A DNA stretch of 35,548 nucleotides from Phallusia fumigata (GCA_008931825.1 QXVZ01020258.1:1-35548), one strand, 5' to 3'. Numbered from the stretch's first letter, positions 1 to 11,236 are shown. Program-made: numbers and translations. The notes: a model not told the origin generated them from the sequence alone.

Positions 1-850
1 TGCTGTCGGTTGCACAAGAAGGAAATGATCATTGAACCAGTTTGACATTCCAACATTTGAAACGAAACAAAATATATCAAATAAATGTATTATAACTTTT
101 ATTTTTAGCTTGTCATATTAAAGTTCTACAGGCTTTACCATTAACAAAAATACCGAACTCACATAAATACAGATAAAATTTCACAAGCATTAAAGTTACG
201 TATTTGTAAGACACGTAGAAACTGTTAATCAATGTCAGACAAAATGTGACAGTTTTAAAATCCCTTTTGAAACTCACTTGTCACGTGACCAACCACACGA
301 AATTTTGTTCTCAATGGTAAATTTGCATTGTGATGAAGATTGCTCGGACATCGACATTTCTAATGTTTTTTAATTATAGACGCAAATGGCGAAGTTTCAA
401 AATATATGTTGCGAAAACGCGTAAGAACTCTCTTTTCAAGGCGCAGGTTCGTTGCGTTTCCAAATACGAATCCAAAAAATACAGCACGGATGTTTTACTG
501 CAGTTGTTACCATTCGAACACATGAATCTGTTCTGGTGCAAATGGTAAATCTTGGTTTTGCGACAGACCGATATCTGACGCTTGACGCAACTGTTGGGTC
601 GAGAATTGCATTTAAGGTATAATGACACAATACATATTGGGAAAAAACTTTGCGGTAAATAGTACCGCTTTTATCAAGCAAGTTAACCTGAAAGATTTTT
701 AGGATTGTGCAAAACATCTGCACACCCATGTTCGGCGCCTATGGTTTTCAGTGTTATGCGCAAATAACAAAGTTGGTAATAAACGTCACATTTACGTTTT
801 TTTATGTTTGAGTTCGTTTCAAATATCAAAGGATAGTTTTCACTTCATAT
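1..850. other. 3' flank of the receptor gene, no gene recognised
   Basis: AT-rich sequence with only short open frames (up to 97 codons) that show no recognisable domains or splice structure. It may include the 3' UTR of the receptor gene on the minus strand. Nothing else was identified. Confidence 0.5.
801..806 (-). terminator. Possible polyadenylation signal (CATAAA variant) of the receptor gene
   Basis: CATAAA on the minus strand lies 45 bp past the TAA of the terminal exon. It is a weak variant. The nearest canonical AATAAA on this strand is at 98-103, about 750 bp downstream. Either could serve; the sequence does not decide. Confidence 0.25.
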
Positions 851-1015
851 TTAGAACCAAACTTCTCCTCGCGACTTTGATCTGATGACATTCTCCCCAA
901 CTTCTGTGAAGTGATTGTTCCAAACATAAAACACTTTGATGTTGTGAACACATCGAGCTAATGACTCAGCACTTTCATCTCTTAGCTGGTTCAAAGATAG
1001 ATCAAGAAGTTCGAT
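851..1015 (-). CDS. Terminal LRR exon with stop codon
   Basis: The exon follows a TTGTTGTTTAG acceptor in phase 0 and encodes 54 residues plus TAA (851-853), exactly one module in length. It aligns with the internal modules (IELLDLSLNQLRDESAESLA, then RCVHNI), but its second repeat is degenerate (VFYVWNNHFTEVGEN) and it ends RGEVWF. This is the expected shape of a C-terminal cap. It was found by alignment to the modules because it is too short to stand out as an open frame. It is much more diverged than LRR2-8, so it predates their expansion. Confidence 0.78.
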   Translation of the reverse strand: MELLDLSLNQLRDESAESLARCVHNIKVFYVWNNHFTEVGENVIRSKSRGEVWF

Positions 1016-1479
1016 CTAAACAACAACAATCAGTAAAAATGTTAAAACGTCCGATGACGTGATACTTAAGTTACGATATGATTATTTTTATAATCGCATG
1101 TGTCTAAAATACCACGATCCAAACAAGTAAAAATAACGCTTGCAATAGAAAACTGTTTGGAAAAGTCCAATTTTCAAAGCAGACGTCACTGCAGCGGACA
1201 TTATATTTTCCTGTGCATCAAACCAGGGGTCGGAAACGTTGTTAACGCGACGTTAACTGGGTAAAAACAGATGTTATTGCCACGTGTGTGTATAAATGTG
1301 AAATTTTAGTGTTCTGTGCCGTAATTGGGGTTAAAACTCTAAAACACCGTTTGCAGACAAGGCCCCGATAAAATATTTTTTTCAAACCAGAAATTTCAAA
1401 GATCGTAAAACGACTGTTGGTGTTGGGTCTTCTTGTCCCAACACACAGTAGCAGAACTAGAGAGGTGGCGTTCTCGATA

Positions 1480-1690
1480 TTTTCATTCCATATACACTAC
1501 CACCTCAAAATGATGTTCTCCACATATACCATTTTCTTTGTTACAATGGATGTATTCTCAATGCCCACATTACTTTGGGTCCCTAATTCCCTTGGTATTT
1601 TATAACATGATTGTTTCTGCTTGCATAAACATATGGGTCCCCACACACACGCAATTTCTGAACAGCAGTGATGTTTTTAGAACGTGATCG
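1480..1690 (+). repeat. Dispersed repeat family with ACTACCACC core, copy at 1.5 kb
   Basis: The segment runs from 'acactaccacc' through 'ccacatataccatttc' to 'ttttataacatgattgtttctgc' and 'ccccacacac'. It is clearly homologous to 29566-29770 in the same orientation. Shorter relatives occur near 10890-11060, 18700-18870 and 31560-31680. It is probably a non-autonomous element; its ends could not be fixed. Confidence 0.6.
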
Positions 1691-1834
1691 GTTTAAAAAT
1701 CGGTTTCACAAATTTAAATAAAAAGTAAAGATTGGTGTTGCGTGTACGTACGACAAAATATATTGCTGTGCGGAGGTCATCACCGCTTAAATGCTCATGC
1801 ATGCACTGAGCAATCAGACGTATCAGGATTTCTG

Positions 1835-2317
1835 CAACGCTGATAGAAAGAACTTTCCACGTGGTGAGATTGTCAGTAGGATTTGAACCAGATTTACCAT
1901 GAAGTTACAGTGTATGTGTTTCGCAAACAGCTGGTTTAAAATTAGAAATGGGTTATTGCTGTACTTTTTTCTGCTATTCTTTTCTTTAACCCTTACGGAA
2001 TGCAGTCCATACGGCGTCATTGCGCACTCTTATATAGATGTTTTTGTTAATATCGAAAAACAAAACAAAACAAAANCAACGCTGATAGAAAGAACTTTCC
2101 ACGTGGTGAGATTGTCAGTAGGATTTGAACCAGATTTACCATGAAGTTACAGTGTATGTGTTTCGCAAACAGCTGGTTTAAAATTAGAAATGGGTTATTG
2201 CTGTACTTTTTTCTGCTATTCTTTTCTTTAACCCTTACGGAATGCAGTCCATACGGCGTCATTGCGCACTCTTATATAGATGTTTTTGTTAATATCGAAA
2301 AACAAAACAAAACAAAA
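1835..2317. repeat. Exact 241-bp direct duplication across a single N
   Basis: Bases 1835-2075 recur exactly at 2077-2317, with only the N at 2076 between them. This is the pattern of unmerged overlapping contig ends, not of an in vivo duplication. Confidence 0.85.
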
Positions 2318-2328
2318 ATTAACAAAAT

Positions 2329-2362
2329 TTTATTTATTTATTTATGTGTGTGTGTGTATTGT
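2329..2362. repeat. Simple repeat: TTTA then TG tract
   Basis: A short run of TTTA units is followed by about six TG dinucleotides. It is an ordinary microsatellite with no further role seen. Confidence 0.7.
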
Positions 2363-2579
2363 TACTTTCCGTCACGTTTGCTTTGTTGTGTATTTTTCTA
2401 ACACAATCATGTATCGGTAAAATTCCGATAACGCCCACTTGGCACTTAGCTAAGGCATTAGGTTAACTTTACTCAATATTTTTACATAACCGCATTGTAC
2501 ATTTTTTGTAGTATTCGATTTCATTTTGTCTATCACTAATGTTGTATTATTTGTTTGTTTCTCATCACCTTGTTTTCCT

Positions 2580-3010
2580 TTTGATTATCTTTTTTGTGCA
2601 CTGTTTTATCGGCGCGCTTTCCGCCTCATTGACCATATGCTCCCGGATGTGACAGGTGCTGGTTTATGATTGGGTGATTGACTCTAGCTCGATCGCACGA
2701 GCAGCTGGCATAAAAACGAGTTCGGTCTTTCAGTGGGCGCCTTGCTGATCGGTGTTGTATTATTGCTGTGTATTGTGGTCGGGTTGTGGTTGTTACTGCA
2801 TTATATCAGTTATTCAAATAATTAACAGTAAGACGCCCTTTTGGTGAAACTAGTGCTAGGTACACTTGGATTTCGTGGTGAGCCGTTATTGCAGGGTTCT
2901 CTGCCGTTTACAGAATTAGGGAGACAGCCTCGGAGAAAGATCAGGTTGGCTGGGGTTCTTGGGCTTGTTTGGCAAAGATATACCAGGCCAAATTTCGAGG
3001 ATTTCAAAAT
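2580..3010 (+). mobile_element. Possible LTR or promoter-like fragment
   Basis: This stretch is less AT-rich than its surroundings. It has a TATA-like cataaaaac near 2710, followed by an initiator-like tctttcagt about 20 bp later, a layout typical of LTR U3/R regions. I could not find paired LTRs, a target duplication or a retroviral-type open frame, so the identification is weak. The minus-strand open frame 2822-3007 shows no domain. Confidence 0.25.
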
Positions 3011-3849
3011 AATTCGGTAACATTATGCAATGCACCCCATTTGCGCACTTATTACAGGGTGTAAACCGGTGTATGTTGTCAATTGCACCGAATTGTAATG
3101 AGCAAACAAGTTCTTACTGATAGACTGAAGGCGTTTGTAGTAATAATGATTAAATTCTGTCAATTTATCAAAAAGCAAATATAGATTTCAACTCGATAAA
3201 AATGCAAATCTACTATTATTGTACGATTTTGTGTGTCAGCGTTGTTTCCAGAGTCACAAACACTTAGTTTTATACAAATATGTTTAACATAAATTCAACG
3301 AATGTTAGAGGAAGTCCTATTGTGAACCATGCCCCGCCTTAGTATCGCAAATTATTTTTGGTTTTAAGGAGCAATAATCGTTTAATCCATGCAGAATAGG
3401 TTGAACAACACTAGAATGTGTACCAAAGGCAAAAATTTTTGGTACCTTTCTGTCTTTTGGGGACATGAACATTTACCTCCATGAATATTTCGGCTGTGGA
3501 AAACATATGTGGTGACTCATTTCCCTTAATGTAATCAGCACGTGCTTAATGTTAATGGTTAATCCAGCCATGCGCCAGAAGAACAACAATACGTACGAGG
3601 AGGTGAGACAGGCGTTTCCGTCGGTAAAAGTACAAAAAGTGGATTTAGTAAATAAATGAAAATAGAAAATGTTCCGACCGCAAATCCTGGTGAGGGGGGC
3701 GGGAAGGGTTTTGAGACATGTCCATCTTAATAATTTAGATTCGTTAAATTGTCTGCCAAACGTTAATGGCATACAACAGCACGTTGTTTCCAACACAAAT
3801 GTAAAGGCATGTCCCGCGGAGACGGAAGGCTTTCCGAATGTTAAGTAAA

Positions 3850-3923
3850 GGCTGATTCACACCAGATGCGTTTAATCAAGAAACCGTACCGCAACCGTTA
3901 AACGCATCTGGTGTGAATCAGCC
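3850..3923. mobile_element. Miniature inverted-repeat element with TAA flanks
   Basis: Two perfect 26-bp inverted arms (3850-3875 and 3898-3923, starting GGCTGATTCACACC and ending GGTGTGAATCAGCC) enclose a 22-bp loop. TAA occurs one base outside each arm (3846-3848 and 3925-3927). A 3-bp TWA target duplication is a hallmark of PIF/Harbinger elements, so a minimal MITE of that type is the best reading. A transcribed copy would fold into a strong hairpin. Confidence 0.6.
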
Positions 3924-5088
3924 ATAAGCCTGTCACGTGTCGCTCGGGGTTCGACCGTATTTCGGCGAAGGGCTGCCTGAGCGGTTTTAGACAGTTCTTG
4001 CCCTTCTGCGGTTTGGTCGTAGAGGATTTGGGCCGGTGTCTAATCAGTTGAGCGAACCTTACCTGAAGTTAAGGGCCGGTCGAAGTTTGACACACATTTC
4101 AACTGCCGCATGCTCGCTGCATGACTGTCAAGCGCATCAGCAGCGATGAAGCAGCGCATCTAAGAACGGCGGACGTGATTTATGGTAGCGCTCTTTGCAA
4201 ATGGGGTATTCGAAGGATGACAAACGCTAAGTTGACAATAAATGCGGAAATAACATTCGCGTTCCCGGAATGCATATGCACTGACTAAACATTTGTTGGT
4301 ATTAAACCGAAGTGAACACTAACATATTCAAGACACGATGACACAATGTGAACGGAAAAAGCTGTTTACCAAAAGGTTTTGCACACAAAACGGGACTGAG
4401 AAATAGTATATTTTCTCCAGAGGTTTTGAACTTTATGATTTATTTGATTGTTTAAAAGGAAACCTTTATTTATCGGTTATATGGCTGCTACAAGTGTTTG
4501 CCGAAACGGTATGGTACCCGCAAAAATAGCCTCAAAACATATTTTGAAAATGGGTAGTAAGTTGGTCACGGGCACCGCATCAAATCTGGATTTCACGTCG
4601 AATTACGCAGAAATGAATGCACGTGTGCCAGTTATTTTGTAAGTGTTTCAATTTAAAATGCGAACGGAATTTTATGACACTTGGCAAGGTCACCCAGGAT
4701 TTTCGCTCTTCCATTAAGGTTTATCAAGTAAGGTATCCGGGAAAATTCGGCGCAACACTTTGGTTTTTTATGTTAGTTCATATGTTTGTTGGTTGTTTAA
4801 AATACACCAAAAATGAGGTGGTAGATCAGCATCAACGCTGGTTTGCTGTGGCAACAGTTAAGCGACCGTGAAAACAGTTTTAACGCCATTCTAAGTCTGC
4901 CGGGGTTGAAAGGCAACCCACTTGAAACATTAAAATCTGTAGCGAATTCTCGTGCATTTTTTTACTTGCTAGAATCAAAAGGAAGTTTTTGTCCTTGTAG
5001 AATATTTAAGTTCCGCATTTGATGAAAATGTTTAGTCCCGCATTCAAAGAAAACTCTCAAGATGAATTAGAAAAAGAAAGTTACTCAC

Positions 5089-5250
5089 AGGTTTTTGTAG
5101 TTGAAGTACAGAATCGCAGAGTAGTCTGAATCCTTCGCTTCCGAACTCACAAGTAATCAACAGCAGCTCTTCAATGTTGTGAAGACAGCGAGCCAGTGAA
5201 GCTGCTTCCGGATTACCGATGTAGTTGCGGGAGAGGTCGAGTTTCTTCAG
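5089..5250 (-). CDS. LRR exon 8
   Basis: A 162-bp phase-0 module with a strong GTGAGT donor. It starts LKKLDLSRNYIGNPEAASLA. Residues 32-33 are IT, and Phe replaces Ile and Val in EFGSEGFRLL. It is the last of the internal modules before the terminal exon, about 4 kb away. Confidence 0.86.
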
Positions 5251-6130
5251 CTGATGGAAATGAAAAAAAAATGTCAGGTCGTAACAAATGCAAACATACA
5301 TAAACAACATGACGAATTTCTGACCACGGATATTAGCTCTTCTAATTTCAAAATAGATTGTGTTCCGAATGATGTGCGTACGTAAGTCGTGGGAGGTAAT
5401 GAAATTGTTGGATTACAGTGACAATTATTTACATTACATTTGATATAATTGACAGTAATTATGTTAATCTTCTGCTCCATAACTCGTGTAGTTATTAAAT
5501 GAATCACTTCGGCCAACCAAAAAACAGTTGGCGAGCACTGATCTAATACAAAAGAGGTTGGAGGCGCGAGAAAACAATGGAACATTTCTTCCAATTGTGT
5601 CACGTCTAAAGCANTAGTTGAAGTACAGAATCGCAGAGTAGTCTGAATCCTTCGCTTCCGAACTCACAAGTAATCAACAGCAGCTCTTCAATGTTGTGAA
5701 GACAGCGAGCCAGTGAAGCTGCTTCCGGATTACCGATGTAGTTGCGGGAGAGGTCGAGTTTCTTCAGCTGATGGAAATGAAAAAAAAATGTCAGGTCGTA
5801 ACAAATGCAAACATACATAAACAACATGACGAATTTCTGACCACGGATATTAGCTCTTCTAATTTCAAAATAGATTGTGTTCCGAATGATGTGCGTACGT
5901 AAGTCGTGGGAGGTAATGAAATTGTTGGATTACAGTGACAATTATTTACATTACATTTGATATAATTGACAGTAATTATGTTAATCTTCTGCTCCATAAC
6001 TCGTGTAGTTATTAAATGAATCACTTCGGCCAACCAAAAAACAGTTGGCGAGCACTGATCTAATACAAAAGAGGTTGGAGGCGCGAGAAAACAATGGAAC
6101 ATTTCTTCCAATTGTGTCACGTCTAAAGCA
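5098..6130. repeat. Exact 516-bp direct duplication across a single N
   Basis: Bases 5098-5613 recur exactly at 5615-6130 with one N between. The block includes LRR exon 8, so the assembly inflates the apparent repeat count. It is read as unmerged contig overlap. Confidence 0.88.
5615..5767 (-). CDS. Truncated duplicate of LRR exon 8 (probable assembly artefact)
   Basis: This is an exact copy of the exon at 5089-5250, missing its last 9 coding bases and splice donor because of the N at 5614. The whole block 5098-5613 recurs base for base at 5615-6130. A biological duplication with no difference over 516 bp, ending exactly at a single N, is unlikely. Overlapping contig ends were probably left unmerged, so this should not be counted as an extra repeat. 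Confidence 0.8.
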
Positions 6131-6139
6131 AACACTTCT

Positions 6140-6690
6140 ATACATTCGATAGTTATTTATTTTATCATTGCGCGGGCCGGATGCAATCCGTGGGCCGTAC
6201 GTTGTTTTTAATATGTTACTAAAATATCTTATATCAGTTATGCCGCCAAGATGATCAGTTTGTGCAACCGCCCTGCACTCGTGAGAGTTTTGGTTCAAAA
6301 ACTTACGGTAACAACTCTTGAGGTTGTTTAAGCGCCAAACTAGGCTGCTTTGATTCCCAGAGGGAACGATGGATCGCACGCACCAAACTTTAATTACAAC
6401 TTCGCATTTAAATGACGAATCAACAAATAAAAATAAAATAAACAATAGGCTGAATATAATATTTGGGTTTGTATGTTTTTTGTATGAAACCACCCTTGAC
6501 TGGAAACACACGTACTTGATGTTACAAGAAAAATTTTTTTTTCACAGCACGCAATTAGAAAACGCGCTTCCTTTGTAAGCCACAATGTGCAAGAGTTAAG
6601 AAAAACAAAACAGCGCGCCAAAGAAGAGAGTTTCAAGCAAATGTGCTTTCATACAAGTCACAAAACGATTTCCACTCGATTGCCTAACAT
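6140..6690. repeat. hAT-like repeat module, copy 1
   Basis: The module runs from 'cgatagttatttatttta' through the GC-rich imperfect palindrome 'gcgggccggatgcaatccg' and 'aaactaggctgctttgattc' to 'cagcgcgccaaagaag'. Copies occur at about 8810-9310 and 17070-17600, with partial copies at 14500-14650, 15115-15370 and 21120-21450. The GC-rich palindrome resembles subterminal sequence of hAT transposons. A long minus-strand open frame (5981-6511) crosses it, but is probably fortuitous. Confidence 0.5.
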
Positions 6691-6999
6691 CTGAAAGATG
6701 ATGCTAGTCTTACGTAGCTGGAAATTTTTAGTCCAACCACTTTTTGAAACATATTCTTTTACTGAGTGGGATGCGTTTGCTACCCATGATGCGAAAATAG
6801 TAGAAGGGGACTCAAAATTATGTCTAGTTGTATCACGCCTAAACCAAAAACTTTATACGTCCGATAGTTATTTCTTTCAACATTGTTATATTTTCGATAG
6901 CCTTGTAACACTCAATTCTGAATTTGCATCTCTTCACGGGTCGCACAAAATTCCATTCGCAAAATTTGATATTCGAGGGGCAATAATCGTTTAACTCAT

Positions 7000-7260
7000 G
7001 CAAATTAGGTTGAACAACACAAGAAGGCGAATTTTTTTTAGATATTTCTGAAAAACACTCGTTCTGACTTTTGGGAACATGAGCATTTGCCTCCATGAAT
7101 ATTTCGGCTGTGGAAAATATATTTGGAGTTTCATTTACCTTTATGCAATCAGCACATGCTTAATGCTAACTGTGCCAGAAGAACAGCAATGCGTATGAAG
7201 AGGTAACACAGGCGTTTCCGACAGTAAAAGTAAGAAAAGTTGCTTTTGTGTACAAAATAA
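7000..7260. repeat. Module shared with 3360-3660 and in part with 23.8 kb
   Basis: The sequence 'gcaataatcgttta ... ctccatgaatatttcggctgtgg ... aggcgtttccg' appears here and at 3360-3660, with a degraded version near 23820-23950. It is intronic, with no coding signal. Confidence 0.55.
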
Positions 7261-7289
7261 TAATGGGTCAAGTCACGGGCGCTAATTCC

Positions 7290-8350
7290 ACAGGGACGGG
7301 GAGACATGTACCCCTAAACTCTATGATATGTTTGTTTTAAAGAAACGAGATGCGATTACAATAAACACCCCTAAATTCAATGACCTAATACGACTCAGAA
7401 GTCAATTAAATTCCTTGTGCAAAGTGTAGTATAATATACATAGTGCATTAAACTGATGTAGTTTTGCATGATGCCGCTAACAGCTAAATTGCAAAAGCAA
7501 ATGACATAGAGCAGTACGTTGTTTTCAACGCGAATGAAAAGACAAGTCCTAATCAAAAGAAGTTGGTAAACTCACAGCACTTCAATGCTCTTTGTGCTAA
7601 GGATCGTTACGGATTTTTGAATTTCGAGTTTGTCGACTGTTTGCATTGGTGTTTGACGAAACCAACAACAATGGCTTCAAAACATATTTTGAAATGATAA
7701 ATATGTTGATCATGGGCACCGCATTAAATTCAGATTTCATGTAAAAATACGCAGAATTAAATGCAACTCCGACGTACGCCAGTTATTTTTGCATTTGTTC
7801 AATTGTTGAAATTACTTCGACACTTGGTACGGTCTCCAAGGTTTGGCGAAGATTTTAAAAGTAAGGATTAAGAAACCCACAAGACGATGGATATATTAAA
7901 TCAGTGCTCTCCAACTATTGAAGCTTAGTATCAAAGCTGGTTTGCAGTAGAAAAAAACTTTTGGCATTTTAAAAGTGTTTTGCAACAGTTAAGCGACTGT
8001 GAAAACAGTTTTAACGCCATTTTGAATCTTTCTGTGTCGAAAGGCAACCCAGCACTTGTAACACTAAAATCTGTAGTGTAACGTCATAACTTTCTGCCAA
8101 TCGATGAAACGTTATAGAAAGAAAATTACTCAAAGGTCCCCGCTATAATTTTAATGGATTTGCGCCACTGGATAATTTGTGAAAGAAGTTTACACGGCAA
8201 ATTCTAAACATTTGAAAATTTTTTAAAACAAGTGTTTTACCCAAAAGTTATTGTTACTGTTTTAGCCGTGTGACCTCACACACATTCATCTATTGCGTCA
8301 CAATTACGGATCCATTTCTAAATTGGAAAATATTAACCAATGCCGCGAAT
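7290..8350. repeat. About 0.8-1 kb intronic module, copy A
   Basis: This segment, including 'gagatgcgattacaataaac', 'agcagtacgttgttttcaac', 'ggatcgttacggatttttga' and 'aacgccattttgaatctttc', matches 12440-13300 closely in the same order. The fragment 15390-15610 is a shorter relative. It lies a few hundred bases from the donor side of an LRR exon in each case. Confidence 0.65.
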
Positions 8351-8526
8351 TTTGGCCATTTACGAATTCTCGTGCATTTTTTATTTTCTAAGAAGAAAAG
8401 AAAGTTTTTGTCCCGGTAATTCTTATTTAATTCACGCATTTCCTCATTTCCTCACAAATTTTACGTCCCGCATTTCCTTAAGAAGTTTAAATCCTCAAGA
8501 TGATTTGGTAAAAACAGTTTTCTTAC

Positions 8527-8688
8527 AGGTTTGTGTAGTTGAGAAACAGAATCACAGAGTAGTCTGACTCCTTTGCTTCCGATCTCACATTCCCTCAGAA
8601 GCAGCTCTTCAATGTTGTGAAGGCAACGAGCCAGTGAAGCTGCCTCCTGATTACCGATGTTGTTGCCGGAGAGGTCGAGTCTCTTCAG
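8527..8688 (-). CDS. LRR exon 7
   Basis: A 162-bp phase-0 module with donor GTAAGA. It starts LKRLDLSGNNIGNQEAASLA. Gly is at residue 8, Asn at 10, RE at 32-33, and it has Lys in GSKG where the others have GSEG. It ends SQLHKP like LRR exon 5. The open frame runs on into intron and repeat sequence on both sides, but the consensus splice sites bound the exon clearly. Confidence 0.86.
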
Positions 8689-8809
8689 CTGATGGAAATG
8701 CAAACAACACATGTCAAGTCGTAACAAATGCAAACATACAAAAACAACATGACGAATTTCTGACCAACCCACGATCGATGCTTGTACTACTCTTTGTGAT
8801 ATAACGATA

Positions 8810-9310
8810 GTTCGATAGTTATTTATTTTACCATTGCGCGGGCCGGATGTAATCCGTGGGCCGTACGTTGTTTTTAATATGTTACTAAAATATGTTATAT
8901 CAGTTATGCCGCCAAGATGGTCAACTAGTGCAGCCGCCCTGCACTCGAGTGTTGATTCAAAAACTCCTGGTTTCAACTCTAGAGGTTGTTTAAGCGCCAA
9001 ACTAGGCTGCTTTGATTCCCAGAGGAAACGATGGATCGATCGCACCAAACTTTAATTACAACTTCGCATTTAAATGACGAGTCAATGAAGAAAACAAACA
9101 AACAATAGGCCGATTAATATATTTGGGTTTGTGTGTTTTTTGTATGAAACCACCCTTGACTGGAAACACACGTACTCGATGTTGCAGCAAAAACATTTTT
9201 TCGTAGCACGCATATTGAAAGCGCGCTTCGTATGTAAGCCACAATGTGCAAGAGATGAAAAAACAAAACAGCGCGCGGAAGAAGAAAGTTTCAAACCAAT
9301 GTGGTGTTAT
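8810..9310. repeat. hAT-like repeat module, copy 2
   Basis: The same module as at 6140-6690, in the same orientation relative to the neighbouring LRR exon. It shares the palindromic 'gcgggccggatgtaatccg' and the 'cagcgcgcggaagaag' end. It supports duplication of LRR exon and flanking repeat as one block. Confidence 0.5.
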
Positions 9311-9451
9311 ACAGTCACAAAACGATTTCCACTGGATAAAAATGCAAATCCAATGTTATCGTACGATTTTGTGTGTCAGCGGCGTTTCCTGAGTCACAAA
9401 CACTTAGTTTCTTAAAAATAATGTTTAACCTTACATGGAAATAGTATTAAA

Positions 9452-9720
9452 AGCAGTGGTTCCAAACCTGTTGTGTAGCCTACTATGCCCCTCCTTAGCA
9501 TCGCAAATTATTTTGTATCCCCGCTTTGACATGAAAACAATAAACAAAAACGTATTTCGTAAAACATGTTTATTCGCCGCAAAAAAATTGTATGAACAGA
9601 CCCAGATCAGGTCCCCTAAGATTTTGTGGGCTAGGGGAAGATACAGTTGGGAGACCTTTTTTTGCGCTTTGCCAGGCGAGAGATTCTTGCTACGCTTTGA
9701 CGTAACCTAGCAAAACATAG
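9452..9720. mobile_element. hAT-type (Charlie-like) element fragment, copy 1
   Basis: It begins CAGTGGTTCCAAACCTG, the consensus-like start of many hAT-Charlie elements. 'atgcccctccttagcatcgc' and 'cgtatttcgtaaaac' follow. Homologous stretches occur near 17700-17920 and 21455-21690. No matching far end or target duplication was found, so the copies are probably truncated. Confidence 0.45.
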
Positions 9721-10151
9721 ACAAATGTATGTTTGCAGCTAAATCTAACAAAATATTACGTCACAATATGGGCTGTGACGTCATATTATAACTTCAAATT
9801 AACTTTGACAATCGCTGGGGTCTGTGAGGTATGCAACAGAATTGGTAAACATTTGGGCGGCCCCCCAGATGTACGCAAGCCAAAAATGTATTTGGTTGTG
9901 CTGCCTGGATATGGGTGGCCTGTGCTATTGACATTGTCATGTCAGATATGCTTCTACAAAACCCGCCAAGTTGACTGAGGAATTGATGCAATATCTTGAC
10001 ATTGATAAAGTGAGGGTTGTTCCAAAATCTCGACTCGGATGGTAAAATTTGGCGACCTTGCTTTTAGCCAATGGAATTTTATCGGTTTAGTCAAATCAGT
10101 CAACTTTAAATCACAACTTACAAAAAAATTCAATCGCTGAAAGAAATACTT

Positions 10152-10556
10152 TGCTAGTGGAGTTACAGCTCGACAGTCATTTCTAGTAATCTAAAATTAG
10201 TTCGAAGTCACGCATAAAGTTGAAAAGCTGCGCCACAGCGGTGATGCGACCGAACTTTAGTTTNNNNNNNNNNNNNNNNNNNNNNNNNNNNNNNNNNNNN
10301 NNNNNNNNNNNNNNNNNNNNNNNNNNNNNNNNNNNNNNNNNNNNNNNNNNNNNNNNNNNNNNNNNNNNNNNNNNNNNNNNNNNNNNNNNNNNNNNNNNNN
10401 NNNNNNNNNNNNNNNNNNNNNNNNNNNNNNNNNNNNNNNNNNNNTGCTAGTGGAGTTACAGCTCGACAGTCATTTCTAGTAATCTGAAATTAGTTCGAAG
10501 TCACGCATAAAGTTGAAAAGCTGCGCCACAGCGGTGATGCGACCGAACTTTAGTTT
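10152..10556. repeat. Assembly gap with near-identical flanks
   Basis: The 181 Ns at 10264-10444 are flanked by about 112 bp that agree except for roughly one base (10152-10263 against 10445-10556). This points to two haplotype versions or a collapsed repeat at the gap edge. The true gap may be negative. Confidence 0.8.
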
Positions 10557-11236
10557 GATGTATATTTGCGTTTTGACTTTCTACATTTTCTTCCATAATC
10601 CGACTTGTGTAAATGTGACAATGTTGTTTGATATATTAATAGGTTAAACTGTGAAAAAAATTAAAGCAAAAATATTGCCGAAACTAAAAGGTTTTATTTG
10701 CAGTGTGCGTTTACTCGTTGCATAAATTACATGCCTGAAAAGATTTTAGGAAATTCATCTGCAAACGTTATATTGTTAGGACATCGAGTATAAAATCCGA
10801 TAAAACCAAATCGCTATTCGAGGCATCCAAGCAGAGACGCTTTGATGTTTGTTGAAAGCCTGAGCTACATAAATGTGGGTGGCGTTGTACACATTGCCAT
10901 TGTACACACTACCACCCCTTATCATTATATTATCCACATACACCATTTCTTATTTTTGCAATAGAAAGATTTTTAACCTATATTACGTTAGGTGATATTT
11001 TTTTGGCGTTTTCTAACATAATTGTTTTGCAAACATAGACGTACAAATCTCCACTTATTTGTAATCGCTAATTGGTAGTGGTTTTAATAGGGAGTGGTTA
11101 AAATTAGATTAGGAACGTGCGTTTAGAAAAAATTTGACCTGCATTAACCTTTTGCCGTGCCGTGCCGCAGTCAATCGGTCTACAAAAAATCCTAATGACT
11201 TTTTGACGCGGTTTCATAAATAGGGTAAAAAATCAA

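Larger units (their letters stand above)
1016..5088 (-). other. Last intron (about 4 kb) filled with repeats
   Basis: This separates LRR exon 8 from the terminal exon. It contains a repeat-family copy (1480-1690), a 241-bp exact duplication across an N (1835-2317), a possible LTR-like fragment (about 2400-2830), a module shared with 7.0-7.3 kb (3420-3660) and a short inverted-repeat element (3850-3923). Two short open frames at 4448-4871 on the plus strand have no supporting features and overlap sequence shared with the 7.7-8.0 and 12.8-13.2 kb repeats. Confidence 0.6.

Noticed and set aside
330-729. Overlapping open frames on both strands near the left edge
   Set aside because: Short, with no domain, no splice context and mutually overlapping; consistent with chance.
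1224-1260. A hAT terminus at 'caggggtcggaaacg'
   Set aside because: The first bases resemble hAT ends, but no partner end, target duplication or second copy was seen.
3925-4150. A tRNA or tRNA-SINE near 'ggggttcgaccg'
   Set aside because: It resembles a B box, but no A box or cloverleaf can be placed upstream at the right distance.
5274-6135. Minus-strand frames around 5274-5603 and 5791-6135 as genes
   Set aside because: They are intron and repeat sequence, and the second is an exact copy of the first created by the N join at 5614.
8461-9048. A 195-codon minus-strand open frame as an independent gene
   Set aside because: It is LRR exon 7 read through its intron into the hAT-like module. 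Splice sites at 8527 and 8688 bound the coding part.
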